Below, piece after piece: positions 8,836 to 17,203 of a DNA stretch of 36,585 bases. This stretch comes from Mesorhizobium sp. (lineage in GTDB: Bacteria > Pseudomonadota > Alphaproteobacteria > Rhizobiales > Rhizobiaceae). Made by a program: the position numbers and the translations under genes. The stretch covers positions 17,997 to 54,581 of the forward strand of contig NZ_SUEG01000022.1 in NCBI RefSeq assembly GCF_005063415.1, read 5' to 3'. The first letter of the stretch is position 1, and each line of letters begins with the position of its first letter. The notes beneath the pieces were generated by a model. The model had not been told where the DNA came from. It was given only the letters and a program-made list of their open reading frames with translations, and did no database searches.

Positions 8836-10446
8836 TTATTCGGCAGGCTGCAGGGCGGGAACAGGATCCGGCATCGGTTGCTCCTCGCGCTGGTAGCCGA
8901 GGATCGTCATCGCGATGTTCCACGCCATGATCAGCATTCCGGCGAGATACATCGCCCCGCCCAGAGCGCGCATGACATAATAGGGATGCATGGCTGCGAC
9001 GGTCTCGGCGAAGGAGTAGACCAGGAAGCCCTGCTCGTCGTATTCGCGCCACATCAGGCCCTGCATGACGCCGGAGACCCACATCACCGCGGCGTAAACG
9101 ACGATCCCAAGCGTCGCCAGCCAGAAGTGCCAGTTGACGAGCCGCAGCGAATAAAGCCGGTCGCGGTTCCATAACTTCGGGACCATAAAATAGATCGCGC
9201 CGAACGAGATCATGCCAACCCATCCGAGCGCGCCCGAATGAACGTGACCGATGGTCCAGTCGGTGTAGTGCGAGAGCGAGTTGACGGCCTTGATTGACAT
9301 CATCGGGCCTTCGAAGGTCGACATCCCGTAGAAGGCGATGGCCATGACCATCATGCGGATGATCGGGTCGGTGCGCAGCTTGTCCCAGGCGCCCGAGAGC
9401 GTCATCAGGCCGTTTATCATGCCGCCCCACGAGGGCATCCAAAGCATGATCGAGAACACCATGCCGAGCGTCTGGGCCCAGTCCGGCAGAGCGGTGTAGT
9501 GGAGGTGGTGCGGACCGGCCCAGATGTAGAGAAAGATCAAAGCCCAGAAATGGATGATCGACAGCCGGTAGGAATAGACAGGTCGGTTGGCCTGCTTGGG
9601 CACGAAATAATACATCATGCCGAGGAAGCCGGCGGTGAGGAAGAAGCCGACGGCATTGTGGCCGTACCACCACTGCGTCAAGGCATCCTGGACGCCGGAG
9701 AAAGCTGAATAGCTCTTTGAACCCACGAACGAGACGGGCATCGATAAGTTATTGATCACATGCAGCATCGCGATCGTCACGATGAAGGACAGATAGAACC
9801 AGTTGGCGACGTAGATGTGCGGTTCCCTGCGCTTCAGGATGGTGCCGAGGAACAGGACGAGGTAGGCGACCCACACAATGGTCAGCCACAGGTCCACATA
9901 CCATTCGGGCTCGGCGTATTCGCGGCTCTCGGTGATGCCGAGCAGGTAGCCGGTTGCAGCCATGACGATGAACAGCTGATAGCCCCAGAATACGAACCAG
10001 GCGAGATCGCCGCCGAACAGCCGGGCACGACAGGTCCGCTGCACGACATAAAGCGACGTGCAAATGAGCGCATTGCCGCCGAAGGCAAAGACCACGCCGG
10101 AAGTATGCAAAGGCCGTAAGCGGCCGAAGTTGAACCAGGGCTCGATGTTAAGATCCGGGTAGGCAAGCTGCAGCGCGATGACCACGCCGACCAGCATTCC
10201 CACCACGCCCCAGAACATAGTGGCGATGGCACCGTAGCGGATCGGCCCATCCATATAGGCGGACGGATCGATTGCCGCGGGCGCTGCGAAGCTCGTGTTG
10301 CGAAGAAGGATGGTGATAAAGCCAAGCAGCACGATGAGCAGCACCCACATGTGCTGCCGAAAAGGTTCGTCCACACCAAAGCCGGCAGCCACCAGCGCGA
10401 CAAAGGCGAAAAGGCCCAAAGCGACGATTTCTGTGCCGAACTTCAT
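8836..10446 (-). CDS. fixN: cbb3-type cytochrome c oxidase catalytic subunit FixN/CcoN
   Basis: A 536-residue, about twelve-helix heme-copper oxidase subunit I of the C family, which reduces O2 to water with very high oxygen affinity and pumps protons. Visible landmarks are [38 protein letters not shown] (CuB histidines) and the late heme histidines in [17 protein letters not shown] at 10446 is preceded by GGGGAC. It heads fixNOQP, with a FixK-type box 80 bases upstream. The product supports respiration under micro-oxic conditions. Confidence 0.97.
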   Translation of the reverse strand: MKFGTEIVALGLFAFVALVAAGFGVDEPFRQHMWVLLIVLLGFITILLRNTSFAAPAAIDPSAYMDGPIRYGAIATMFWGVVGMLVGVVIALQLAYPDLNIEPWFNFGRLRPLHTSGVVFAFGGNALICTSLYVVQRTCRARLFGGDLAWFVFWGYQLFIVMAATGYLLGITESREYAEPEWYVDLWLTIVWVAYLVLFLGTILKRREPHIYVANWFYLSFIVTIAMLHVINNLSMPVSFVGSKSYSAFSGVQDALTQWWYGHNAVGFFLTAGFLGMMYYFVPKQANRPVYSYRLSIIHFWALIFLYIWAGPHHLHYTALPDWAQTLGMVFSIMLWMPSWGGMINGLMTLSGAWDKLRTDPIIRMMVMAIAFYGMSTFEGPMMSIKAVNSLSHYTDWTIGHVHSGALGWVGMISFGAIYFMVPKLWNRDRLYSLRLVNWHFWLATLGIVVYAAVMWVSGVMQGLMWREYDEQGFLVYSFAETVAAMHPYYVMRALGGAMYLAGMLIMAWNIAMTILGYQREEQPMPDPVPALQPAE

Positions 10447-10526
10447 GACATGTCCCCGAGGTCGGATTCCGATGCGCGGACGCCAATCCGCGTGAACACC
10501 AATTCAGCAGTCTCCCCATCGCCGCC

Positions 10527-10540
10527 TTGATCCATGTCAA
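10527..10540. promoter_or_regulatory. FNR/FixK-type box between fixN and the hemerythrin-like gene
   Basis: TTGAT-CCAT-GTCAA is a complete 14-bp FNR/FixK dyad (TTGAC-ATGG-ATCAA on the minus strand). It is 80 bases before fixN and 57 bases before the divergent hemerythrin-like gene, so one site could serve both directions. Confidence 0.85.
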
Positions 10541-10597
10541 AGCCATTTGCTTTTGGATTGGGCAGCGTTGATCTCGCAAACGATCGGGAGGCTGTCA

Positions 10598-11098
10598 TTG
10601 AATAGGGACAGGGAATGGTCGCGGTTCGAAACAGGCCGCGACAGTTCGTCATCCGGCAGAGAGGCGGTAGCAGCGGCGGTCATGAAGCGCGCGCATCTGG
10701 ACAAGCTGCAGCTCTGTGATGCCCTGGAAAGAATCGCCGACACCTTGCCGAATGTCGACCGCCTGAAGTGCCTTGGCACAGCCAACGCGATCGTCCCGTT
10801 ATTGCGCAACATTCATCAATATGAAGAGACGGTCATCTTTCCCGCCTACGAGGCCACTGTCGCTGGCAGCGATGCTACCCTGGCCTCAGTCCGGCGGCTG
10901 CGCGCCGAGCATGTCGAGGACGAATGCTTTGCCGGTGAGGTGACCGAAATCCTGCTGGCGATCGGCCATGGCGAGAGGTTGCACAACGCGGAAGCCGTCG
11001 GGTTCATGCTGCGCGGATTGTTCGAAAGCTTGCGCCGGCATATCGCGTTCGAACGCGAGCACGTCTTGCCCATGATCGGGATGGCCGACGAGCACTAG
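10598..11098 (+). CDS. hemerythrin-like (HHE-type) protein
   Basis: A 166-residue cytoplasmic helical protein. Residues that could form a di-iron centre follow the HHE pattern: H33, H73 with E77 (HQYEE), H105 with E109 (HVEDE) and H148 with E152 (HIAFE), plus H155. Proteins of this kind bind O2 or NO, or act in iron-centre repair; the exact role cannot be read here. I choose TTG at 10598, because GGGAG lies seven bases upstream; ATG at 10682 would remove 28 residues and has no clear ribosome site. The gene is divergent from fixN and shares its FixK-type box. Its stop overlaps that of fnrN in the palindrome CTAG. Confidence 0.75.
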   Translation: MNRDREWSRFETGRDSSSSGREAVAAAVMKRAHLDKLQLCDALERIADTLPNVDRLKCLGTANAIVPLLRNIHQYEETVIFPAYEATVAGSDATLASVRRLRAEHVEDECFAGEVTEILLAIGHGERLHNAEAVGFMLRGLFESLRRHIAFEREHVLPMIGMADEH

Positions 11099-11844
11099 GC
11101 GCCTGAACGCCGCTCCAGCCGGCTCAAGCTGTCCACCCTCACGTGCCGATTGTTCTCGATCCGGATCACGCCGTCAGTCCGCAGCCTGGTCAACTGGCGG
11201 CTAACCGTCTCGATCGTCAGGCCAAGGAAGTCGGCGATGTCGGCGCGTGTCAGCGGCAGATCGAAACTGGCCGACGTTGCGGCTGAATCAATCGTGGGAT
11301 CGATGTTCCTGGCGATCATCAAGAGAAAGCTCGTCACTTTTTCCGAAGCGGTCTTGCGCCCCAGCGTCAGCATCCAGTCGCGTGCATGATCGAGCTCGTT
11401 CAGCGTTTGCTTGAGCAGGCGATGCTCGAGCTCTGGTGATTCCTTCAGCATCCGTTCGATAGCCGCTTTTGGAAATGAGCACAGGGAAACAGCTGTTGCC
11501 GCTTCCGCGTTGATTGCGCTTTCCACCTTGAACGGCCGTCCGAGAAAGTCGGGCGCAAACTGGAGGCCTACAATCTGCTGGCGACCATCGGAAAGGCTCT
11601 TTGTCAGCTTCACCACACCCGAAAGCACGTTCGAATAACTGTCGACGGTCTCTGCGTCGCCGATCAGTTCGAACCCGGGGTCAACGCTGTGTCTTGCTGA
11701 GGTCTTGGCGAGTGCGACCAACTGGTCGGGATCGAGCGCACCGCAGACCCCGCGATGCCGTGCTTCGCAAGACTGGCAAAGTACTGGACTGCCGGAACTG
11801 TGAACATCTTGGCGCACTGTCATCATGATCGTCCGAACATTCAA
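11095..11844 (-). CDS. fnrN: FnrN-type oxygen-responsive Crp/Fnr regulator
   Basis: A 249-residue regulator with an N-terminal cysteine cluster C23-x2-C26-x7-C34 and a further cysteine at about 122. This is the set that holds the oxygen-labile 4Fe-4S cluster in FNR and FnrN, so it should sense oxygen directly, unlike FixK. A cNMP-binding-like domain follows, then a winged HTH (about 199-223) with E-T-V-S-R, the E--SR contacts expected for TTGAT-N4-ATCAA sites. It should activate hemN and probably the fix operons and usp, all of which carry such boxes here. It is divergent from hemN with a shared box between them, so autoregulation is likely. ATGs at 11826 and 11823 are alternative starts. Confidence 0.88.
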   Translation of the reverse strand: MNVRTIMMTVRQDVHSSGSPVLCQSCEARHRGVCGALDPDQLVALAKTSARHSVDPGFELIGDAETVDSYSNVLSGVVKLTKSLSDGRQQIVGLQFAPDFLGRPFKVESAINAEAATAVSLCSFPKAAIERMLKESPELEHRLLKQTLNELDHARDWMLTLGRKTASEKVTSFLLMIARNIDPTIDSAATSASFDLPLTRADIADFLGLTIETVSRQLTRLRTDGVIRIENNRHVRVDSLSRLERRSGA

Positions 11845-11906
11845 AGTACCGGCAAAATAGCACCGGCGGCTGCAAATCTCTTGCGGCAGTTTGTCCGCGG
11901 AGGGCC

Positions 11907-11920
11907 TTGACCGAAATCAA
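11907..11920. promoter_or_regulatory. FNR/FixK-type box between fnrN and hemN
   Basis: TTGAC-CGAA-ATCAA is a full match to the FNR/FixK dyad. It is 56 bases before the chosen hemN ATG and 62 bases before the divergent fnrN start, a position compatible with activation of hemN and autoregulation of fnrN. Confidence 0.82.
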
Positions 11921-11976
11921 GGCGGCGATGGGGATCTGCAGCCAGATTCAACTTTGTAAGGATGACGGAAGGCGAC

Positions 11977-13326
11977 ATGCGACCGGAATTGGCTGCCAGA
12001 CTTGGCGAGAACGTGCCCCGCTACACCAGCTATCCTACCGCGCCGCATTTTCACGCGGGCGTCGATGCCGCCGTTTGTCGTGGCTGGCTGGAGGCGCTCG
12101 AAAATGGCGGCGGGATCTCGCTCTATCTGCACATCCCCTATTGCGATAGACTCTGCTGGTTCTGTGCGTGTCATACCAAGCAGACGCGCCACTATGAGCC
12201 GGTGACGGCTTATCTGCGCTCGCTACATGCGGAGATCGCGACGGTCGCGGGTCTCGTCAGCGGCAACGGCCATGTCCGCGCAGTCCATTTCGGCGGCGGT
12301 TCGCCCACCATGCTGAAGCCCGAGGATATGGTGGCGTTGGGGACTGCCTTACGGAACAGCTTCGATCTTGTGAAGGACGCAAAAATCAGCGTCGAGATCG
12401 ATCCCAACGACATGGACGAGGCGCGCCTCGATGCGCTCGCCGAAATCGGCATGACCAGGGCAAGCCTCGGTGTGCAGGACTTTGACCCGAAGGTGCAGAA
12501 GGCGATCAACCGCGAGCAGAGCTTCCTGCAGACCAAGACGGTTGTCGACGGAGTTCGTTCACGCGGCGTCGGTTCCGTCAATCTGGACCTGCTCTACGGC
12601 TTGCCGCACCAGACCAGCGAGAGCGTCTGTTCCACCGTAGCGCAGGCGCTGACCCTGGAACCAGACAGGATGGCGCTGTTCGGCTACGCGCATGTGCCCT
12701 GGTTCAAGAAGCACCAGACGATGATCGACGAAGCGTGGCTGCCTGGCCGTGCGGAGCGGTACGCTCAATCGCAAATTGCCGCCGACCTCGTACTGAAGGC
12801 AGGGTATGAGGCGGTGGGCTTCGACCATTTCGCCAAGCCAAGCGATGCGTTGGCGCAAGCAGCCCGTACAGGCACCTTGCATCGCAATTTCCAGGGCTAC
12901 ACCGAGGATCGCTGCGAGACACTGATCGGGCTTGGCCCTTCATCCATCAGCCGTTTTCGCCAGGGTTACGCGCAGAACATGCCGGCGACGGCAGAGTACG
13001 GTCGCATGGTTGCAGGGGGCGGACTGGCCGCGGTCCGCGGCATCGCATTTTCCGATGATGACTGCGTCCGGGGCTGGATCATCGAGCGACTGATGTGCGA
13101 TTTCGCCTTTTCGGCGATCGAACTCGTAGAGCGCTTCGGCGAGCGTGGCCAGCGGCTCCTTTTCAAGGCAAGTTCCCTGGCGATTAACGATCCGGCCCGG
13201 TTGCTGGAGCTCGATGGCGACAATTTCGTCGTCCCGGCGGAAAGTCGCCCGTTTGTTCGCAGCATCGCAGCAATGTTCGACGCTTATCTTGAGAGCGGCA
13301 AGGGCAGGCATTCGGTGGCAGTTTGA
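11977..13326 (+). CDS. hemN: oxygen-independent coproporphyrinogen III oxidase HemN
   Basis: A 449-residue radical-SAM enzyme that converts coproporphyrinogen III to protoporphyrinogen IX without O2, supplying heme under low oxygen, including for the cbb3 oxidase. The cluster motif is C-x3-C-x2-C in YCDRLCWFC; the early RYTSYPTAPHF, the HFGGGSP glycine motif, EIDP and GVQDFD are all typical of true HemN rather than HemW. The first ATG at 11962 has its AAGG directly adjacent, whereas ATG at 11977 has GGAAG five bases upstream, so I prefer the second. A FixK/FnrN box lies 56 bases upstream. The gene converges on the K+-channel gene with only 12 bases between the stops. Confidence 0.95.
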   Translation: MRPELAARLGENVPRYTSYPTAPHFHAGVDAAVCRGWLEALENGGGISLYLHIPYCDRLCWFCACHTKQTRHYEPVTAYLRSLHAEIATVAGLVSGNGHVRAVHFGGGSPTMLKPEDMVALGTALRNSFDLVKDAKISVEIDPNDMDEARLDALAEIGMTRASLGVQDFDPKVQKAINREQSFLQTKTVVDGVRSRGVGSVNLDLLYGLPHQTSESVCSTVAQALTLEPDRMALFGYAHVPWFKKHQTMIDEAWLPGRAERYAQSQIAADLVLKAGYEAVGFDHFAKPSDALAQAARTGTLHRNFQGYTEDRCETLIGLGPSSISRFRQGYAQNMPATAEYGRMVAGGGLAAVRGIAFSDDDCVRGWIIERLMCDFAFSAIELVERFGERGQRLLFKASSLAINDPARLLELDGDNFVVPAESRPFVRSIAAMFDAYLESGKGRHSVAV

Positions 13327-13338
13327 GCGCTGCCGCGG

Positions 13339-13770
13339 TCAGAAATGCTCGCCGGCTTTGAACGGGCCGATCCGGGTCCCCGCCGCAACCAGGTACGCGG
13401 TCGACCAGCCTATCAGCAGGAATCCGTTCACCCCCTCAAGTGCCGCCAGTACGCGCCATGCGTGAGCGGGTACGATGTCACCGTAGCCGACAGTCGAAAA
13501 GGTGATGGTGGAAAAGTAGAGTGCGGTTTCGAAGTCGGCGAAGATATCGAGCAACCGGTAAAGTCCGGCCCAAACCCAGACCTCCGCTGTCATCACGGCG
13601 AAGAGCCCCATGACCACGCTGATCATCGCGACTGTTCGGCTGCGGTGCCCATGCATGCGAAATCGCGCCACCAGATGTCCCATCGCGCGAGTGACTGCGA
13701 TAAGGCCAAAAGTGTGAATTACTACCGTCAGGCTTATGACGATCGTACCGACGAAGAGGTTGAGAGCCAT
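13339..13770 (-). CDS. two-TM potassium-channel-like membrane protein
   Basis: A 143-residue membrane protein with the K+ selectivity filter TVGYGD in a pore loop (about residues 89-99), an outer helix after it (about 110-130) and two hydrophobic segments before it (about 5-27 and 48-72). No cytoplasmic RCK, voltage-sensor or cyclic-nucleotide domain is present, so gating cannot be predicted. It resembles the Ion_trans_2 family. The ATG lacks a clear ribosome site. It lies 44 bases downstream of the truncated globin gene on the same strand, so it is probably the last gene of the nirK-nirV-globin operon, an unusual place for a K+ channel. Confidence 0.8.
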   Translation of the reverse strand: MALNLFVGTIVISLTVVIHTFGLIAVTRAMGHLVARFRMHGHRSRTVAMISVVMGLFAVMTAEVWVWAGLYRLLDIFADFETALYFSTITFSTVGYGDIVPAHAWRVLAALEGVNGFLLIGWSTAYLVAAGTRIGPFKAGEHF

Positions 13771-13814
13771 CCAAGGAAATTACGAAATTCGAAGGAAGCA
13801 TTCCTTGCGCGAAG

Positions 13815-14297
13815 TCAATCCGGCCGGGTTTCGCCGAAGCCTGCCGGTTCGCCATCGCCCGTCACAACGGGAGCGAGACGAAAGAACATCGCCAGCTTCA
13901 GGCTTGTCGCGATCCGTTCAGCGCGGTCGACGAACACCGCAGCCGTTTCCGGGGCGAAGAGTTCGACCGCCGTCTGCCGGAACAAGGCCAGCCAGACATC
14001 GAAATCGGCCTCGGTGACATCCTTGAGTTTGAGGTGCGCCGGCACCGGTCGTCCTTGGTAGTCGCCGCTCTTCAGGATAACGGAACACCAGAAATCCGTC
14101 ATTTTCTCGAGATGAGGTTCCCAATCGCCGGTGATTTCGCGCGCGAAAATCGGTCCAAGACGCCTGTCCTTCCTGACCTTTGCATAGAATTCGCGGACCA
14201 ATCTTCCGATCGTCGTGCGCTCGACGCCGGTATGATCCAGCGGCTGTTCCGCGACGGGACGCGCCCGATCGGCAAAAGCTGATTTCAATGTCATCAT
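13815..14297 (-). CDS. group III truncated hemoglobin
   Basis: A 160-residue protein with the group-III (TrHb3) pattern: a helix B region around REFYAKV, then WEPHLEKMTDFW, and PAHLKLKDVTEADFDVWLALF, where H88 is the probable proximal heme ligand. Length exceeds a minimal truncated globin because of a polar N-terminal tail of about 20 residues and a C-terminal tail. Such globins bind O2 or NO; a role in nitric-oxide handling is suggested by its position 15 bases after nirV and downstream of nirK. Two adjacent ATGs (14297 and 14294) share an AAGAG ribosome site, and the second has the better spacing. Confidence 0.85.
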   Translation of the reverse strand: MMTLKSAFADRARPVAEQPLDHTGVERTTIGRLVREFYAKVRKDRRLGPIFAREITGDWEPHLEKMTDFWCSVILKSGDYQGRPVPAHLKLKDVTEADFDVWLALFRQTAVELFAPETAAVFVDRAERIATSLKLAMFFRLAPVVTGDGEPAGFGETRPD

Positions 14298-14312
14298 GCA
14301 CTCTTGTATGCG

Positions 14313-15182
14313 TCAGGACAGTCCCAGGCGCCGAAGGGCAACCTGGACAGGGCTGGGTCGGTCGCGAACAAGCCGGAACCCCAAATTGTCGGGCGGCGTC
14401 CCGACGGCGCAACCACCGCTCTTTCCATCCCGAATGAAGTCAGACATGTAGGTGCGGTGAAATCCCTCGACAACGTGTACTCCGCAATTGTCGATAGAAC
14501 TCTCGATCCGCTTGCCATCAATCGCTATTATGGCGTGGGAATAACATGTCGAGGTCCATTCCCAGACATTTCCCGCGATATCTGCCACGCCTTTTGAATT
14601 GGTGCCGAAGGACCCCTGAGCCCTCGGTTCCGGATCGGGTTTCCGCCCAAGCGCAGTCTCGAGCCGATACCGGGTGAGCCACCGCCACGCCGGGTTGTTC
14701 GGGTCGCCTTCGCCCTCAATGTCACCTCGGAACTTTTCGCTGGCCGCATAAGCCCACTCGACGTCCGTTGGCAGCCGCCATGCCTGTCCCGTGCGGGCTG
14801 ACAGCCAGGTCGCATAGACTTCCGCATCTATGTGGCTGACACCGGTGACCGGAATGTCGCCACTCTTGCGTGAGTCGGCGGGCTTGCAGGCGCCGTCCGC
14901 CACGCAGCGTCCGTATTCCGAAATGCTTACCTGATATTTCATGATCTCCAGCGGCGCCTTCATGGTTTGCTGCACGATGGGCGCCGCGACGGGATGGTTC
15001 CCCTTGAGGAACTCCCCAGCCTGTGGGTGCTCGAACGAGCCGGATCCCAGGACGACCAGTTCGCTCACTGCGGTCTGGTGGGGGAGGCCAAAAGGGCGCG
15101 TGTCGAGCGCATGGCTTACGCCCCAACCGATCAATGCGACGGCCGCAGTTGTTCCGAAGGTAATGACGGGGTCAAAGGACAT
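14313..15182 (-). CDS. nirV: NirV, formylglycine-generating-enzyme-like protein linked to nirK
   Basis: A 289-residue protein with an N-terminal membrane anchor or signal (about residues 6-26) and an FGE-sulfatase/SUMF1-type domain: PVTGVSHIDAEVYATWLS, WRLPTDVEWAYAA, GVADIAGNVWEWTS and a C-terminal GFRLVRD. NirV genes follow nirK in rhizobia and Rhodobacter; their function is unproven, with a role in nitrite reductase maturation often suggested. The frame is open to 15236, but ATG at 15182 has GGAG eight bases upstream and puts the anchor at the N-terminus. It is 73 bases after nirK and 15 before the globin gene, in one apparent operon. Confidence 0.88.
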   Translation of the reverse strand: MSFDPVITFGTTAAVALIGWGVSHALDTRPFGLPHQTAVSELVVLGSGSFEHPQAGEFLKGNHPVAAPIVQQTMKAPLEIMKYQVSISEYGRCVADGACKPADSRKSGDIPVTGVSHIDAEVYATWLSARTGQAWRLPTDVEWAYAASEKFRGDIEGEGDPNNPAWRWLTRYRLETALGRKPDPEPRAQGSFGTNSKGVADIAGNVWEWTSTCYSHAIIAIDGKRIESSIDNCGVHVVEGFHRTYMSDFIRDGKSGGCAVGTPPDNLGFRLVRDRPSPVQVALRRLGLS

Positions 15183-15255
15183 GCTGCCAACTCCGGCCGC
15201 AAGCGCAACCCCTTTGGCTCCGCCGCGGGGTCGCACCGAGGATCGGATCTCCGCT

Positions 15256-16359
15256 CTACGAGGTGATAGCCCTGGGCGCTTCGACCTGCATCATCAGATC
15301 GTCGTCCCAGTTTCCCTCGACCATGAAATGCGCGGTCGCGCCGAGTTCGACTGCCTCGATCAGATTGTGGTTGACATAGGCATAGATGCCAGGCTGCAGG
15401 AACGTATACAGCGCCGCCCCTGCCGACCCGCCACGGATGAACCAGGTTTCCAGATCCTTGGCCGGTGGGTTGGCGAACTTGCCCTGTTCCCAGACAAAGT
15501 CGCCATGACCCCCGATCAGGTGCGGACGCGTGTCGCGGTTGGCCTGGGAATGAACGAGCAACATGGTTTCACCGACCTTTGCTTTCATGGCATTGTCGCC
15601 GGTCAGCGAACCAGCCCTGCCATTGAACACCACATGCGTCGGGATTAGCCCGCGCATCACCTTGAGGGTATCGTCGTAATTGTCGCCGGCGGTTTCATAT
15701 TTCTTGAATTTTCCCTGCTCGTCGCGGGGGATGTAGAAGTCGTTCTCGCCGATGTAGTAGATGCGATCATACCGAACGGGGTTGCCCTTGTCGTCCTTGA
15801 GGCCATCGCGTGGCAGCACCATCACCGCGCCGCTCATCCCCGATACGACGTGCCACGGGATCATCGCGCCGCCGGGTGCGCAGTGATAGACGAACGTTCC
15901 GGCCCGCGTGGCCTTGAAGCGCAGCGTAACCTGCTCGCCCGGATTGACCAGCGTCAGCTCGCCGCCGCCGAGCCCGCCAGTGGCAGCATGGAAATCGATA
16001 TTGTGGGCGAGAGTATTGGTGTCTGGATTGATGAGGGTAAGCTCAAGATAATCGCCTTCATGCACGACCATCAGAGGGCCTGGGATCGAACCATTGTAGG
16101 TCATCGCATTGAGCTGCGTGCCGTCGGCGTCAATGACCATCGGCTTCTCCTCGATCGTCATGGTGAATTCGACGATCTTTGGACCGCCCTTGGCGACCTG
16201 ATCGTGAGCATGCACGAATGGCGGCGGGACCAGTGTTATCTTTTCACGGGGCAGCCCGGCGACATCCTTGACGCTTGCCACTGCCGGCATTGCGCCAATG
16301 CTGGCGACCGCGGCTGCGGTAAGAACAGAACCCAACAAAGCTTCGCGTCTTGTAAGCAT
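15256..16359 (-). CDS. nirK: copper-containing nitrite reductase
   Basis: A 367-residue periplasmic enzyme reducing nitrite to NO. It has a Tat signal (TRREALLGS, cleavage probably after AVAS) and two cupredoxin domains. Type 1 copper ligands are H119, C160, H170 and M175, and type 2 ligands include H124 and H159, with catalytic D122 between; the [16 protein letters not shown] region places it in class I. The longest frame starts at 16383 with no ribosome site, while ATG at 16359 has AAGGAG exactly six bases upstream, inside that extension, so I choose the shorter start. A TTGCG-N4-CGCAA box lies 62 bases upstream. It is followed by nirV, the globin and the channel gene, and pseudoazurin upstream is the likely electron donor. 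Confidence 0.96.
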   Translation of the reverse strand: MLTRREALLGSVLTAAAVASIGAMPAVASVKDVAGLPREKITLVPPPFVHAHDQVAKGGPKIVEFTMTIEEKPMVIDADGTQLNAMTYNGSIPGPLMVVHEGDYLELTLINPDTNTLAHNIDFHAATGGLGGGELTLVNPGEQVTLRFKATRAGTFVYHCAPGGAMIPWHVVSGMSGAVMVLPRDGLKDDKGNPVRYDRIYYIGENDFYIPRDEQGKFKKYETAGDNYDDTLKVMRGLIPTHVVFNGRAGSLTGDNAMKAKVGETMLLVHSQANRDTRPHLIGGHGDFVWEQGKFANPPAKDLETWFIRGGSAGAALYTFLQPGIYAYVNHNLIEAVELGATAHFMVEGNWDDDLMMQVEAPRAITS

Positions 16360-16421
16360 TTCCATCTCCTTGGTGTCGGCCATTCGATGTCATCAGAATA
16401 GCCTCGGCTTCGGCCAAGTCT

Positions 16422-16435
16422 TTGCGCTAGCGCAA
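16422..16435. promoter_or_regulatory. NnrR-type box upstream of nirK
   Basis: TTGCG-CTAG-CGCAA is a perfect 14-bp palindrome 62 bases before the nirK ATG. It matches the TTGCG-N4-CGCAA site known for NnrR-type nitric-oxide regulators and differs from the FixK boxes nearby. Confidence 0.85.
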
Positions 16436-16523
16436 ATCCATCGCGTCATTCAGTTCGCAGTGTTTGGAGACGCATGTACCGACGCAAGGCATCGGCTTTG
16501 CTGCATGAAATCGGGAATCAAAT

Positions 16524-16560
16524 AGGCCGGGCTGGACCTCCCCCTCGGTCCACCCGGCCT
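16524..16560 (-). terminator. stem-loop downstream of pseudoazurin
   Basis: A long GC-rich inverted repeat, AGGCCGGGCTGGACC against GGTCCACCCGGCCT with one bulged base and an 8-base loop, begins 47 bases past the pseudoazurin stop. On the minus strand it is followed by ATTTGATT, moderately T-rich. It probably ends the pseudoazurin transcript before the nirK promoter. Confidence 0.6.
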
Positions 16561-16607
16561 TCCCCCGGCCGCCGAAGCGGAGGGGATCTGCGAGATCTGA
16601 ATGAAGG

Positions 16608-17054
16608 TCAGTTAGAAGCGGTTTTGGTCGCCTCGGCGAACAGTTCGGCGAATACCGGCTTGGCTTTCCCGACCTGCTTGACGGCTTCCGCCGCCGCCAG
16701 GTTGACGGGCTTGCCGACGACGATTAGCGCAACCATGCCCATGCCGTAATGTGGAGCGCACTTCACGCCATAGACCCCCTCCTGCGTAACGGTCACGGCA
16801 ATTTCCGCGCTGGGCTTGCCCTTGAAGGCTTCAGCTCCGTCCGGAATCATGCCCTTGATGCTTTCGGCGTTGTGGGACTTGTCGGTGGGCACGAACTTGA
16901 TCGTGTCTCCGGGCACCGCCCGAACAAAGGCAGGCTGGAAGACCATTGAGCCTTTCTCTCCCTTGTTCAGCATCTGCACGACATGTTCTTCGGCATTTGC
17001 CGTACCGGCGATGGAGAGCAGGGCGATAGCGGCGGCAATCAGGGGCAGTTTCAT
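16608..17054 (-). CDS. paz: pseudoazurin
   Basis: A 148-residue periplasmic blue-copper protein with a cleavable signal peptide (about residues 1-21, ending TANA). Copper ligands H61, C99, H102 and M107 have exactly the spacing of pseudoazurins, in KSHNAES and [10 protein letters not shown]. Pseudoazurin carries electrons from the cytochrome bc1 complex to copper nitrite reductase, and the gene lies just upstream of nirK on the same strand with its own box and a terminator between. ATG at 17054 is preceded by AAGGAATT. Confidence 0.93.
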   Translation of the reverse strand: MKLPLIAAAIALLSIAGTANAEEHVVQMLNKGEKGSMVFQPAFVRAVPGDTIKFVPTDKSHNAESIKGMIPDGAEAFKGKPSAEIAVTVTQEGVYGVKCAPHYGMGMVALIVVGKPVNLAAAEAVKQVGKAKPVFAELFAEATKTASN

Positions 17055-17126
17055 TGGAATTCCTTTCTTGACTTCGTCACGGCACTAACCGTTGCGCTCT
17101 TCTACTGGACCGGCAGACGTGGTGAT

Positions 17127-17140
17127 TTGCGCTGGCGCAA
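17127..17140. promoter_or_regulatory. NnrR-type box upstream of pseudoazurin
   Basis: TTGCG-CTGG-CGCAA has perfect half-sites and lies 72 bases before the pseudoazurin ATG, almost the same distance as the nirK box has from nirK. Confidence 0.85.
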
Positions 17141-17203
17141 ATTGGCGTGCGAAATGTGCGTGGGAGAACCCGTCTCGCCCGGCGAGCCGGCTCCCGCCCG
17201 CCT

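Noticed and set aside
8084..8896. A 270-codon open frame on the plus strand across fixO
   Set aside because: It is antisense to fixO, which has heme motif, ribosome site and family length; the plus-strand protein resembles nothing.
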